NCBI GenBank assembly: GCA_030524285.1 | Contig: JAUNGQ010000003.1 | Location: 62,001-126,000 of the forward strand | Direction of reading: 5' to 3' | Length of the DNA stretch: 64,000 bases | DNA from: Eubacteriales bacterium | GTDB taxonomy: Bacteria > Bacillota > Clostridia > Oscillospirales > Butyricicoccaceae | In this document: positions 41,187 to 49,152 of the stretch, one piece after another | Numbering within the stretch: position 1 is the stretch's first letter | Layout: each line of letters starts with the position of its first letter | Translations under genes and position numbers: made by a program | Notes under the pieces: generated by a model | What the model saw: the letters and a program-made list of their open reading frames with translations, nothing else | Database searches by the model: none | What the model was told of the DNA's origin: nothing

Positions 41187-42032
41187 ATGCTGATTTGCCC
41201 GAACTGCGGTGAGCCTTTGGTACAAAAGCAAAGCGCATTTCGCTGTGTACATGGACACAGTTATGATATTGCCCGCTCCGGGTACTGTAATCTTTTACAA
41301 TCCTCACGGTCCGGAGATCGTACCGGCGACAGTAAGGAAATGGTTGTGGCACGTCGCCGGTTCCTTGATCGCGGCTATTATACAGGGCTCGCGGATGCTC
41401 TGTGTCGACAGACAGATAGACTAACAAAAGGGAATTTGGCGGTCCATTTTGTTGATGCGGGCTGTGGGGAAGGCTACTATACGCGTAGAATGGCTGGAAC
41501 ATTGCAGGAAAGCGGCAGGCTGTCGGCTGCTGTTGGTATTGATATTTCCAAGGCGGCAACGCAATATGCTGCCAAACGGGACAAAAATACACAGTATATC
41601 ACCGGAAGTGTGTTTCATATGCCGTTAGAGGCACATTGTGCAGACTTCATCTGTTCGATTTTTGCACCGACGCCCGCACAGGAATTCCATCGGGTAGTAA
41701 AAGCAGACGGCTGTGTCTTATGTGTCGTACCGGGGGAGGAGCATCTCTGGGAGCTGAAATGTGCTGTTTATGATATACCATATAAAAATCGGGAGGAAAA
41801 GCATCATATGGATGGATTTCAGCTGGTAAAAAAGCAAAAGGTCATCTATTCTGTATATATTGACAATCCGGAAGATATTCGTACACTATTTGCCATGACA
41901 CCATATGCACACCGTACACCGAAAAGAGGGATGGAACGGTTGCAGGCTCTACAGGAGCTGGAGGTAACGTTATCGTTCCTGTTATTGGCTTTTCAGCCGG
42001 AAGAAAATGATAAAAATGCTTTTCCTACATAA
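41187..42032 (+). CDS. rlmA: 23S rRNA guanine-N1 methyltransferase, RlmA family
   Basis: 281 residues. It methylates G745 or G748 of 23S rRNA (RlmAI or RlmAII type); the exact position cannot be told from sequence. The N-terminal zinc ribbon has CPNCGEPL and FRCVHGHSYDIARSGYCNLL, and the SAM domain has VDAGCGEGYYTRRM and GIDISKAA, followed by HRVVKADGCVLCVVPGEEHL. ATG 41187. It is transcribed alone. Confidence 0.9.
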   Translation: MLICPNCGEPLVQKQSAFRCVHGHSYDIARSGYCNLLQSSRSGDRTGDSKEMVVARRRFLDRGYYTGLADALCRQTDRLTKGNLAVHFVDAGCGEGYYTRRMAGTLQESGRLSAAVGIDISKAATQYAAKRDKNTQYITGSVFHMPLEAHCADFICSIFAPTPAQEFHRVVKADGCVLCVVPGEEHLWELKCAVYDIPYKNREEKHHMDGFQLVKKQKVIYSVYIDNPEDIRTLFAMTPYAHRTPKRGMERLQALQELEVTLSFLLLAFQPEENDKNAFPT

Positions 42033-42049
42033 GGAAGTATGCTATACTG
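42021..42049 (+). promoter_or_regulatory. Likely promoter of the BrkB gene
   Basis: TATACT (42044-42049) with TGC before it (extended -10) and a weak TTTTCC at -35. It overlaps the rlmA stop. Confidence 0.45.
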
Positions 42050-42137
42050 AACAAATAAAAGCAAACAGAGAGGAGGAAATGTTCTGCCAAAGAAATCAGA
42101 TACAGAAACAGGAGTTGTAAAACAGATTGCCGGTGCG

Positions 42138-43034
42138 ATGGTGCGCAGTTATTTTACAGATGGCATACCAAAGGCATCAGCAGAACTGTCTTACTATCTG
42201 TTGTTTTCCATTTTCCCGCTACTGTTAGTTGTCAGCACCCTGATGTCTGCCATGCAGGTTTCACAGGTAACGCTGTTGAAGATACTCAGCTTGCTGCCCG
42301 GTGATATCCAGCGGATTATTTCCCCAATTATCACACGTTATCTGGGTAATGTTACGCCATTTGTGTTTATCTGGCGAATTTTTTCGTTTAGTATTCTGGG
42401 TATTTATTTTATGAGCCGGACGATCAGCTCCCTCGTGCATACGGTCAATCGGATTTATAATATCCCGAACCGCCGCGGCGGCATTGGACAATTGATTTTT
42501 GAGGTACTAATGGCAGCAGGTCTGATTTTTGCCATTGTATTTTCCTTTGTGCTTTGGATTTTAGGGCGGAGTATCCGCAACTTTATTGCACGCTATATGG
42601 AATTACCCGGTCAGCTGCAATGGATATGGAGCTACGGACGATTTATTATTGCAATCGGGCTGATGTTCCTGTTTATCCTGATCTTATGCTATCTGTGTCC
42701 AAACTGCATTATGCGGCTGAAGGAAGCGTTGCCGGGTGCAATTTTTACAATCATTGCATGGGTCATCTGTACGGTACTGTTTTCGTTTTATACTACCAAT
42801 ATCAGTCAGTATGATGCCCTGTACGGCTCTATCAGTGCAATTATGATTCTGATGCTCTGGATGTATCTTACGGGAATTATATTGATTTTGGGCTTTGAGC
42901 TAAATCTGATTTTGATGAAGCGGAAGCATAAAAACTTTATTTGCAAGGGAAGACCATGGTATGCCCGTGTCCTCTCTGGTAATACAAAGAAGAAACACAG
43001 AAAAAGGCGAAGGATTAGAAGGAAGGTACGTTAA
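42138..43034 (+). CDS. YihY/BrkB family inner-membrane protein
   Basis: 298 residues from ATG 42138. Six hydrophobic segments and the family marks ASAELSYYLLFSIFPLLLVV, LVHTVNRIYNIPNRRG and YGSISAIMILMLWMYLTGII, with a basic C-terminal tail. Function of the family is unknown; members were once thought to be RNase BN. ATG 42138 has no ribosome binding site. AGGAGG at 42071-42076 is seven bases before an in-frame CTG (42084), which would add 18 residues (MPKKSDTETGVVKQIAGA). The extension is probably real, whichever codon starts it. The stop is two bases before the next gene. Confidence 0.9.
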   Translation: MVRSYFTDGIPKASAELSYYLLFSIFPLLLVVSTLMSAMQVSQVTLLKILSLLPGDIQRIISPIITRYLGNVTPFVFIWRIFSFSILGIYFMSRTISSLVHTVNRIYNIPNRRGGIGQLIFEVLMAAGLIFAIVFSFVLWILGRSIRNFIARYMELPGQLQWIWSYGRFIIAIGLMFLFILILCYLCPNCIMRLKEALPGAIFTIIAWVICTVLFSFYTTNISQYDALYGSISAIMILMLWMYLTGIILILGFELNLILMKRKHKNFICKGRPWYARVLSGNTKKKHRKRRRIRRKVR

Positions 43035-43036
43035 CG

Positions 43037-43657
43037 ATGAAGGTTGTTGCATTTAATGGCAGTCCGCGCAAGGGCGGCAATACGGAAATCTGTTTGAAGC
43101 TGATCGAAGAAGAGCTGAATAAGCAGGGGATTGAGCTGGAAATTGTACAGGTTGGAAATAAGGCGAAGCCGTGTGTTGCATGCTATCAATGTCTGGAAAA
43201 CGATGATGGCTATTGTGTCCAGCAGGATGAAGTAAACAGTTGGATTGATAAGATGACAGAGGCTGACGGTATTATTCTGGCATCTCCAGTTTATTATGGA
43301 GGTATTGCCGGCGGCATGAAGTGTTTTCTGGACCGTGCGTTTTTGACGGCAGGCGGAAAGCTGCATCATAAAGTGGGAGCAGCCGTTGTCACACTGCGCC
43401 GTTCCGGTGGTCTGGAAACCTACCAGCAGCTCAACGCATATATGAACACCATGGAAATGGTTATGGCAACCTCAGACTACTGGCAGGCGGCACATGGACT
43501 GGATAAGGGAGAGGTCTGTCAGGATACCGAGGGTGTTGAAGTCATGCAGAAGCTTGGACGCAATATGGCGTGGCTGCTCAAGCTGATTGAGCATGGCAAG
43601 GGCGTGATTGATCCGCCGGAAACCGGTCCACGCACTATGACAAACTTTATCCGTTAA
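43037..43657 (+). CDS. NAD(P)H-dependent FMN reductase / iron-sulfur flavoprotein family
   Basis: 206 residues of flavodoxin-like fold. FMN-binding GSPRKGGNTEICLKLIEEEL opens the protein; ADGIILASPVYYGGIAGGMK follows. The compact cysteine motif CVACYQCLENDDGYC is like that binding a 4Fe-4S cluster in archaeal and clostridial iron-sulfur flavoproteins. It likely shuttles electrons or reduces quinones and nitro compounds. Two bases separate it from the BrkB gene, so it is co-transcribed; the functional link is unclear. Confidence 0.88.
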   Translation: MKVVAFNGSPRKGGNTEICLKLIEEELNKQGIELEIVQVGNKAKPCVACYQCLENDDGYCVQQDEVNSWIDKMTEADGIILASPVYYGGIAGGMKCFLDRAFLTAGGKLHHKVGAAVVTLRRSGGLETYQQLNAYMNTMEMVMATSDYWQAAHGLDKGEVCQDTEGVEVMQKLGRNMAWLLKLIEHGKGVIDPPETGPRTMTNFIR

Positions 43658-43691
43658 GACAGGGAAGATGAAAAACGCGGCTTTATTTTTG

Positions 43692-43710
43692 GTATTTTCG
43701 TGGAAAATAC
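43692..43710 (+). other. AT-rich hairpin in the 43.7-kb intergenic region
   Basis: A perfect GTATTTTC/GAAAATAC stem with a three-base loop. There is no T run after it, so its role as a terminator for the flavoprotein gene is weak. Confidence 0.35.
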
Positions 43711-43741
43711 AGCATTTGCCAGAAAAATGGAAACATTTCAT

Positions 43742-43769
43742 TTGACAAAACAACACGCTATGATATAAT
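43742..43769 (+). promoter_or_regulatory. Very strong promoter of the HPr-like gene
   Basis: TTGACA, 16 bases, TATAAT with TGA upstream: both hexamers are consensus and the -10 is extended. It is followed by an 80-base leader and a strong AAGGAGG ribosome binding site. Confidence 0.9.
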
Positions 43770-43857
43770 GAAGCCATCAAGGAGTTTGAATTCGGTGCAA
43801 ATCACCCTTTATGTGCCGGATACGTTTATCCATTACTTATAAGGAGGTTATTTCATT

Positions 43858-44109
43858 ATGACTAGAGCAATTCGCGTAAAGAATACGGAAGACATTCAGA
43901 AGATTAACAAGATCGTTACCAAGTTCCCGTTTGATGTATGGATTCATGGCAAGTCTGGTATGGTTGACGCTAAGTCTCTGCTGGGCATGTTCCTGTTGAG
44001 CCTGAACGAAGAGCTGCGTTTGGTTATCGAGGATGATATCGATCCGAAGCAGGTTAAGAGACTGTTCGAAGATCTGGAAGACTATCTGGATATTGAGGAC
44101 GACGACTGA
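43858..44109 (+). CDS. HPr family phosphocarrier-like protein lacking the catalytic histidine
   Basis: 83 residues. The second half of the HPr fold is clear: FDVWIHGKSGMVDAKSLLGMF, with Ser40 at the place of the regulatory Ser46 of HPr. The N-terminal GLHARPA segment that carries the phospho-His15 is replaced by NTEDIQKIN, so it cannot carry phosphate from PEP. It resembles Crh of Bacillus in lacking His15 and keeping the serine region. The tail is acidic (DYLDIEDDD). A consensus promoter and strong ribosome binding site suggest high expression. It stands alone, with its own terminator. Confidence 0.85.
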   Translation: MTRAIRVKNTEDIQKINKIVTKFPFDVWIHGKSGMVDAKSLLGMFLLSLNEELRLVIEDDIDPKQVKRLFEDLEDYLDIEDDD

Positions 44110-44126
44110 TATATTGTAAATAAGCA

Positions 44127-44157
44127 GCAGCGGAGCATTTTGCTCCGCTGCTTTTTT
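44127..44157 (+). terminator. Terminator of the HPr-like gene
   Basis: A perfect 11-bp stem GCAGCGGAGCA/TGCTCCGCTGC with a three-base loop, followed by TTTTTT. Confidence 0.92.
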
Positions 44158-44215
44158 GTGCAGGAATTATATAAGCCGGAAACAGGAAAATACAACCTGC
44201 TTCCGGCTCATGCTT

Positions 44216-44791
44216 TTAATTCTCATATTTTGCCCGGAGATAAGCAATCAGGGCAGGTGTGCGGTGGTCAATATCCTCCTGTGTAATGCCACGCAGACAG
44301 GTCATTTGATCTTTTACTATATCGGAACCGGTAATCAGACAGTAACCAGTGGAAGCTTCCGTACAGATACGGATCGACATTTTATGCCAGAGCTGTCCAG
44401 AACCGGCTGTCCGCTGTTCATATTGTGCTTTCTGCCGTTCATATAAGGCATGACCTGTGCCGATGTCCTTCACTTCGGCACACGATATGCGCAGATGTAA
44501 TGCTTGCGCCAGTGCTCTTGCGCCTTCCAAGCGCATGTCCCAGTCATGTTGTAAATATGAAGCATCTTCAGGATAATATGCTTCAATCACAGCTAGAGCA
44601 GTCCGGGCATAATGAATGCTGCTGTCCGGAAGTACTTTCAGTGGATACTGCTTCTTTAGCTGTTCCAGTGCAGTATCTAGCGGAACCGCACAGGGCTTCA
44701 GCATTGGTAGATATAACTCTATCAGTTGGTCAACCAGATCAGCAGTCTGACTGTCAATTCTCTTTTCTATCAGCATATCAAAATAATCCAT
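44216..44791 (-). CDS. Hypothetical protein, 191 residues
   Basis: No family recognised. It begins MDYFDMLIEKRIDSQTADLV; the first 110 residues are helical and soluble-looking, with EDASYLQHDWDMRLEGARAL in the middle, and the end is YLRAKYEN. Two phrases, GTGHALYERQKAQYEQR and ITQEDIDHRTPALIAYLR, show no catalytic pattern. ATG 44791 has GGAGG seven bases upstream, and an extended -10 promoter (TGG-TATACT) at 44828-44823 supports it. It is a real single gene with unknown role, divergent from the SLH enzyme. Confidence 0.75.
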   Translation of the reverse strand: MDYFDMLIEKRIDSQTADLVDQLIELYLPMLKPCAVPLDTALEQLKKQYPLKVLPDSSIHYARTALAVIEAYYPEDASYLQHDWDMRLEGARALAQALHLRISCAEVKDIGTGHALYERQKAQYEQRTAGSGQLWHKMSIRICTEASTGYCLITGSDIVKDQMTCLRGITQEDIDHRTPALIAYLRAKYEN

Positions 44792-44822
44792 ACGATTACC
44801 TCCTTCGTCCATCCGTATGAGC

Positions 44823-44851
44823 AGTATACCAGAAAAAAATAAAAAGGGAAA
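44823..44851 (-). promoter_or_regulatory. Likely promoter of the 191-residue hypothetical gene
   Basis: Minus strand TTTCCC, 17 bases, TATACT with TGG before it (extended -10), 32 bases from the start codon. Confidence 0.5.
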
Positions 44852-44859
44852 GATTGAAT

Positions 44860-44888
44860 TTGACATACTATGGTACTCATGATACACT
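44860..44888 (+). promoter_or_regulatory. Promoter of the SLH-domain glycoside hydrolase gene
   Basis: TTGACA, 17 bases, TACACT. The transcription start would be near 44895, which rules out the longer reading frame that begins at 44854. Confidence 0.75.
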
Positions 44889-44916
44889 TAATGTGATAAC
44901 AAAAGGGGGTTTTTAT

Positions 44917-46803
44917 GTGAAAAAACGAATATTAGCAACAGCATTGTCTGTTTTTGTTGCAGCAAGTAGCCTTTCTATTTCTGCACTGGCGGACAGCAGT
45001 ACGACAACGTATGATACGGCATACAAAGATTTAAACAAACGGACTGAGATTTATGTAGTCACGGATACCAAGCCGGCATCTTATCCGTTTTATCATGCCA
45101 AATATGAGCCGCAGTGCGGAACCTACTATGGACGCACAACGGATGCAGGGCCGCTCGGCTCTGGAAGATATGGATTGCTGAATGGAGAGGGAATAAAAAA
45201 TGAGTCCGTATGTTCTTTCTATTACGAACTGGGCGGCAGTATTCCGCTGAGTAGTTATGCATATATTTTTAGCGATTTGATTTCTTCAGGTGAGCGTGCG
45301 TTTCTGCTCAATCTGAATTTTGTCAATGAAGCGGAGGACTGCGATACCATTGTTAGAGGCGGCATCGATTCCAGAATTATTGAAACGTTCCAATATCTCT
45401 CACAATTTAAGGGGCCAATTTTCTGCCGTATCGGTGGTGAAATGAATGTATGGAGCAAAGCTGTTTCGGCGGAAAAGTTCCAGAAGGCCTATCGGCATGT
45501 AGTAGATATTGGTCATCAGTACGCCCCGAATGTTGCGTATGTGTTCTCACCCAATTACAGTAGCAGCTACAAGACGGATATGGATTCGTATTATCCGGGT
45601 GATGCTTATGTGGATTGGGTTGGCGCTTCTCTGTACTATAACCGTTATCCCAACGCTTCGGGTAGCTCAGATGCCTTTTCCGGTACAAATATGTATGGTA
45701 GTGCGCTGTTGAACGTTCAGCAGACGGTGAATCTTGGAAAGCTGCACAGTAAGCCGATTATGATTACAGAAGGTGGCTCGGCTACCTCTCAGAATGGTAT
45801 CGACACCTCTGATTTTGCTTCAGAACGTATTCGAGAGGCAATGTCCTTCCTGACAATGGTTTATCCGCAGATTAAATGTATTATTTATTCCGATACCAAT
45901 TTTAATGCACCTGGTATTTCCACGTATTCAATCACAGATAATGCAAGGGCTGCCGCAGCATATAATCAGGCGGTAGAAGCAAATCCGACGCTGCTGCATT
46001 CGTTAGATGGTAAGGCATCCTATTATACAAAGCTTTCGGATTATAGCCAGACTTGGCAGAAAACGATAACGCTTGCAGCCTATAGCTATTCCGCATCGCA
46101 CCAGACTGCCCATTGGTATATTGATGATGAATTGAAATATTCTACGAGCACATACCCGTACACATATACGATTGACTGCAATACCCTAACTGCCGGAGAT
46201 CATACCATCAAAGTTGTTTTTGATGATGGCGCAAGTAAAAGCTATTCCTTTGATTCAGCGAAGTATTATACCGATACGCCGTTTCTGGATGTGCCGGGCA
46301 ACCGGTATTATACCCAACCGGTGATCTGGGCAGTAGAGAATGGCATCACCTATGGTACGTCTGATACAACCTTCAGTCCGGAGCTGGGCTGCACACGCGG
46401 GCAGATTGTTTCGTTCCTGTATCGTGCGGCTGGCAGTCCGGTTGTATCTGGAAATAATAATCCGTTTACAGATGTAAAATCTACGGATTATTATTACGAC
46501 GCAGTACAATGGGCCGTCAATAATGGTATTACCTTCGGGACAAGCGAATCGACGTTCAGTCCGAAGCAGAATTGTACCCGTGCGCAAGTGGTATCATTGC
46601 TGTGGAGGTATGAGCATTCGCCTGCTGCATCGAGCAGCATTGCATTTACTGATGTTTCTCCCGATGCATATTATTATCAGGCTGTCCGGTGGGCTGTGGA
46701 AAGCGGCGTGACAAGCGGCACAAGCGATACAACCTTCTCGCCAAAGGATACCTGCACCAGAGCACAGATTGTATCCTTCCTGTACCGGGATCTCAATTCA
46801 TAA
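44917..46803 (+). CDS. Secreted GH26-like glycoside hydrolase with three SLH domains
   Basis: 628 residues. Signal peptide MKKRILATALSVFVAASSLS, cleaved near SALA-DSS. The catalytic part (about 35-390) looks like family GH26 (mannanase/lichenase): GPIFCRIGGEMNVWS holds the likely acid/base Glu, WVGASLYYNRYP follows, and ITEGGSATS holds the likely nucleophile Glu. A beta-sandwich-like linker comes next (about 390-450). Three SLH domains fill the end, each with a YY..A(V/I)..WAVE/N.G(I/V)..GTS..TFSP pattern and a TRAQ/TRGQ motif. SLH domains bind pyruvylated wall polysaccharide; the CsaB-type gene nearby would make that ligand. GTG 44917 follows AAAGGGGG by seven bases. Confidence 0.85.
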   Translation: MKKRILATALSVFVAASSLSISALADSSTTTYDTAYKDLNKRTEIYVVTDTKPASYPFYHAKYEPQCGTYYGRTTDAGPLGSGRYGLLNGEGIKNESVCSFYYELGGSIPLSSYAYIFSDLISSGERAFLLNLNFVNEAEDCDTIVRGGIDSRIIETFQYLSQFKGPIFCRIGGEMNVWSKAVSAEKFQKAYRHVVDIGHQYAPNVAYVFSPNYSSSYKTDMDSYYPGDAYVDWVGASLYYNRYPNASGSSDAFSGTNMYGSALLNVQQTVNLGKLHSKPIMITEGGSATSQNGIDTSDFASERIREAMSFLTMVYPQIKCIIYSDTNFNAPGISTYSITDNARAAAAYNQAVEANPTLLHSLDGKASYYTKLSDYSQTWQKTITLAAYSYSASHQTAHWYIDDELKYSTSTYPYTYTIDCNTLTAGDHTIKVVFDDGASKSYSFDSAKYYTDTPFLDVPGNRYYTQPVIWAVENGITYGTSDTTFSPELGCTRGQIVSFLYRAAGSPVVSGNNNPFTDVKSTDYYYDAVQWAVNNGITFGTSESTFSPKQNCTRAQVVSLLWRYEHSPAASSSIAFTDVSPDAYYYQAVRWAVESGVTSGTSDTTFSPKDTCTRAQIVSFLYRDLNS

Positions 46804-46824
46804 AGTAACAAGTTAAAATGATAC

Positions 46825-46864
46825 AATGGCATGATCTTCTACGTGAAGATTGTGCCATTTTTTT
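46825..46864 (+). terminator. Terminator of the SLH-enzyme gene
   Basis: AATGGCA/TGCCATT (46825-46831 with 46853-46859) with an inner ATCTT/AAGAT pairing, followed by TTTTTTT. Confidence 0.85.
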
Positions 46865-46889
46865 CTTTATAGTTGTAAAGGATTGTTTG

Positions 46890-46918
46890 TTGCGAAAGAA
46901 ATAGTCCTATGCTATAAT
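46890..46918 (+). promoter_or_regulatory. Promoter of the LTA-synthase-like gene
   Basis: TTGCGA, 17 bases, TATAAT with TGC upstream (extended -10). It gives a leader of about 145 bases with no other clear feature. Confidence 0.65.
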
Positions 46919-47069
46919 AAAAAAATATTTAAGGCGTGTCAGAAAACAAAGAAATTGCTCAAAAAATCGCTGGAAAAAGGAATTTTGGAATGGATGGCAA
47001 ACAAGGCATCCATTGTAAATATATGGTTCAGACAGAGGTTTGGAACAGTTGAATAGAGGTGTTCTTTTT

Positions 47070-48917
47070 TTGTCTCAAATAAAAAATGGGAAATGGGATA
47101 TAACGGGAAAATCCCAAAAAAGTCAGATATGGATAACGTGTATCGTATTGGTTCTGGGTGCATGTGAGCTTGGATTCTTCAGCCTGTATTTGAGTACCGG
47201 AAGCTACGAATTGGGACTGATGGCTTTTTATCTGCGCCATCCAAAGCTTATTATACTGAATATTGCGCCGATTATATTGCTTTGCCTGCTGCTTTGGTTC
47301 ATTGGCAGACGTGCATGGCTTGCCTTTTTGCTCACTAGCGCAGTCAGTATGGCATATTCGTTTGCAGAATATTGGAAGCTGATGTCGCGCAGTGAGACAG
47401 TCTATGCAGAAGAGCTTACCCTGATTGGCGAAGCACTGGAAATGAGTGAACGATATATTTCCTTTACACGGGTCATGTATATCATGATAGGGCTGATTCT
47501 GCTTGAAACACTGCTTCTACTGATTTTTTTCCGAGGCAGACCGAGCGGTGTACGTCTGCGCCTTTTGCTTACGCTGGCGGCTCTTGTGATTGGCGGCGTA
47601 GGATACCAGACGATTTATACCAGTGAGAAAGTATATAACTCTATGGAGGTTTGGGAAGCGTTAAATCCGTGGTTTGAAAACAGCCAATACATATCCAGAG
47701 GTGGTCTGTATCCGTTTCTTTACAGCATTCAGGATGCGATACCGCAAAAGCCGGATGGATATGACAAGGATGAAACGGAGCAGCTTCTTCTCGAATACCA
47801 GACAGATGATATTCCAGACGATCAAAAGGTCAGTGTCATTTCCATCATGTTTGAAGCTTTCAGTGACTTTTCCAAATATACGGACAGCATTACAGGGCCA
47901 GACCCGTACGCCGCTTATCATCAATTGCAGCAGGAGAGCTATTCCGGTAATTTGTTTACCAATATTTTTGCCGGAGGGACCATTGATACGGAACGCTGCG
48001 TGCTAACCGGCTTTTCTGAGTTGCCGAACTTCAGGACGCCTAGCTGGAGCTATGCACGGTATTTTTCAGATCAGGGTTACAGCATCAATGGCTCGCATGC
48101 CGGATATCAGGCATTTTATAACCGTTCCGAGGTCAATCGTAATCTTGGACTTGGAGAGTATCTGTTTTTTGAGAACCATTACAACACGTTGTATGACGGG
48201 ATTGCACCGGACAATGTGCTGCTGCCGGAAATTGCAAGGCTTTGTCAGGAACAGATGGAGGAAGGAAATCCGGTATTCTCTTACAATGTAACCTACCAGA
48301 ACCACGGCCCGTACAGCGCGACGGATTCCTATTTTGAAGAAGAGTATGTCCCGCAGGGGAATATGTCAGATAGCAATTATAACATCATCAATAATTATTT
48401 GAGTGGTATCGCGGATACCGGTGAGCAGATGCTTGCCATGGCAGATACATTCCGTGGTTCGGATCAGCCGGTGATCCTGCTGTTTTTTGGTGACCATAAA
48501 CCATGGTTGGGGGAGCAAAGTATTGCTTATGCAGCGCTCGGAATTGATGTTACATCGCAAAATGATCAAAGCATGTATAATTACTATCAGACCGAGTATC
48601 TGATCTGGGCAAATGATGCGGCAAAGGATGTACTGGGAAAGGAATTCATCGGTGAGGGTTCTACAATCAGTCCGTGCTTCCTGATGAATGTGCTGTTTGA
48701 ACAGTGTGGCTGGGAAGGCCCTTCCTACATGAAGCTGACAGATGAAGTGCGTGAGTTGATCCCGATTGTATCCAGCAATGATATTTTTTCAGAAAACCAA
48801 GCGTTGCTTACCGAAGCTGAGCTTTCGGAAAAAGCAACGGAAGCAATTGCCTCTATGCGTAGAACACAGTATTACCTTGCACAGGATGCAGATGGGATGC
48901 TACCAGAAAAGGGATAA
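47070..48917 (+). CDS. LTA synthase family protein (sulfatase-type phosphoglycerol transferase)
   Basis: 615 residues from TTG 47070. About five N-terminal membrane helices (to residue 190) precede an extracellular sulfatase-fold domain. Metal and catalytic marks: VSVISIMFEAFSDFSKY, the catalytic Thr in FAGGTIDTERCVLTGF, YNVTYQNHGPYS, and ILLFFGDHKPWLGEQ. LtaS-type enzymes move glycerol phosphate from phosphatidylglycerol to glycolipid or other glycans outside the membrane. TTG 47070 has AGAGGTG seven bases upstream; TTG 47040 and 47049 are weaker. The MGDG-synthase-like gene at 28.4 kb could make its glycolipid acceptor; that is inference. Confidence 0.88.
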   Translation: MSQIKNGKWDITGKSQKSQIWITCIVLVLGACELGFFSLYLSTGSYELGLMAFYLRHPKLIILNIAPIILLCLLLWFIGRRAWLAFLLTSAVSMAYSFAEYWKLMSRSETVYAEELTLIGEALEMSERYISFTRVMYIMIGLILLETLLLLIFFRGRPSGVRLRLLLTLAALVIGGVGYQTIYTSEKVYNSMEVWEALNPWFENSQYISRGGLYPFLYSIQDAIPQKPDGYDKDETEQLLLEYQTDDIPDDQKVSVISIMFEAFSDFSKYTDSITGPDPYAAYHQLQQESYSGNLFTNIFAGGTIDTERCVLTGFSELPNFRTPSWSYARYFSDQGYSINGSHAGYQAFYNRSEVNRNLGLGEYLFFENHYNTLYDGIAPDNVLLPEIARLCQEQMEEGNPVFSYNVTYQNHGPYSATDSYFEEEYVPQGNMSDSNYNIINNYLSGIADTGEQMLAMADTFRGSDQPVILLFFGDHKPWLGEQSIAYAALGIDVTSQNDQSMYNYYQTEYLIWANDAAKDVLGKEFIGEGSTISPCFLMNVLFEQCGWEGPSYMKLTDEVRELIPIVSSNDIFSENQALLTEAELSEKATEAIASMRRTQYYLAQDADGMLPEKG

Positions 48918-48931
48918 TCGAACAGCAACAG

Positions 48932-48980
48932 AAACCGGTCAAAGCGTCTATAGATTGTGGGGAAGGGCTTTGACCGGTTT
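48932..48980 (+). other. Long-loop inverted repeat after the LTA-synthase-like gene
   Basis: A perfect 14-bp repeat AAACCGGTCAAAGC/GCTTTGACCGGTTT with a 21-base loop and no T run. Possibly a Rho-dependent or processing end. The rest of the 235-base gap has only the promoter at 48996. Confidence 0.5.
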
Positions 48981-48995
48981 ACAAATAGATTTTCC

Positions 48996-49024
48996 TTTTC
49001 ATGTGAAGAGAAAAATGATATAAT
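48996..49024 (+). promoter_or_regulatory. Likely promoter of the csaB-type gene
   Basis: TTTTCA, 17 bases, TATAAT with TGA upstream (extended -10), about 130 bases before the start. Confidence 0.55.
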
Positions 49025-49152
49025 AAAAGGTATTATGATATCCTGTTCAAATATGGAGTTTTTATCATGCATAAGATTTCCGTTATGGAAACAGAGATAT
49101 GCGTTTAGAATGAACAAAACCCGGCTGATATATTGGCTGGATGGAGGATTAC

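Noticed and set aside
44854..44916. Earlier start for the SLH enzyme
   Set aside because: It lies inside the promoter, before the expected transcript start, and would spoil the signal peptide.
46850..47056. A 68-codon ORF after the SLH enzyme
   Set aside because: It starts inside a terminator and crosses the next promoter, with no ribosome binding site.
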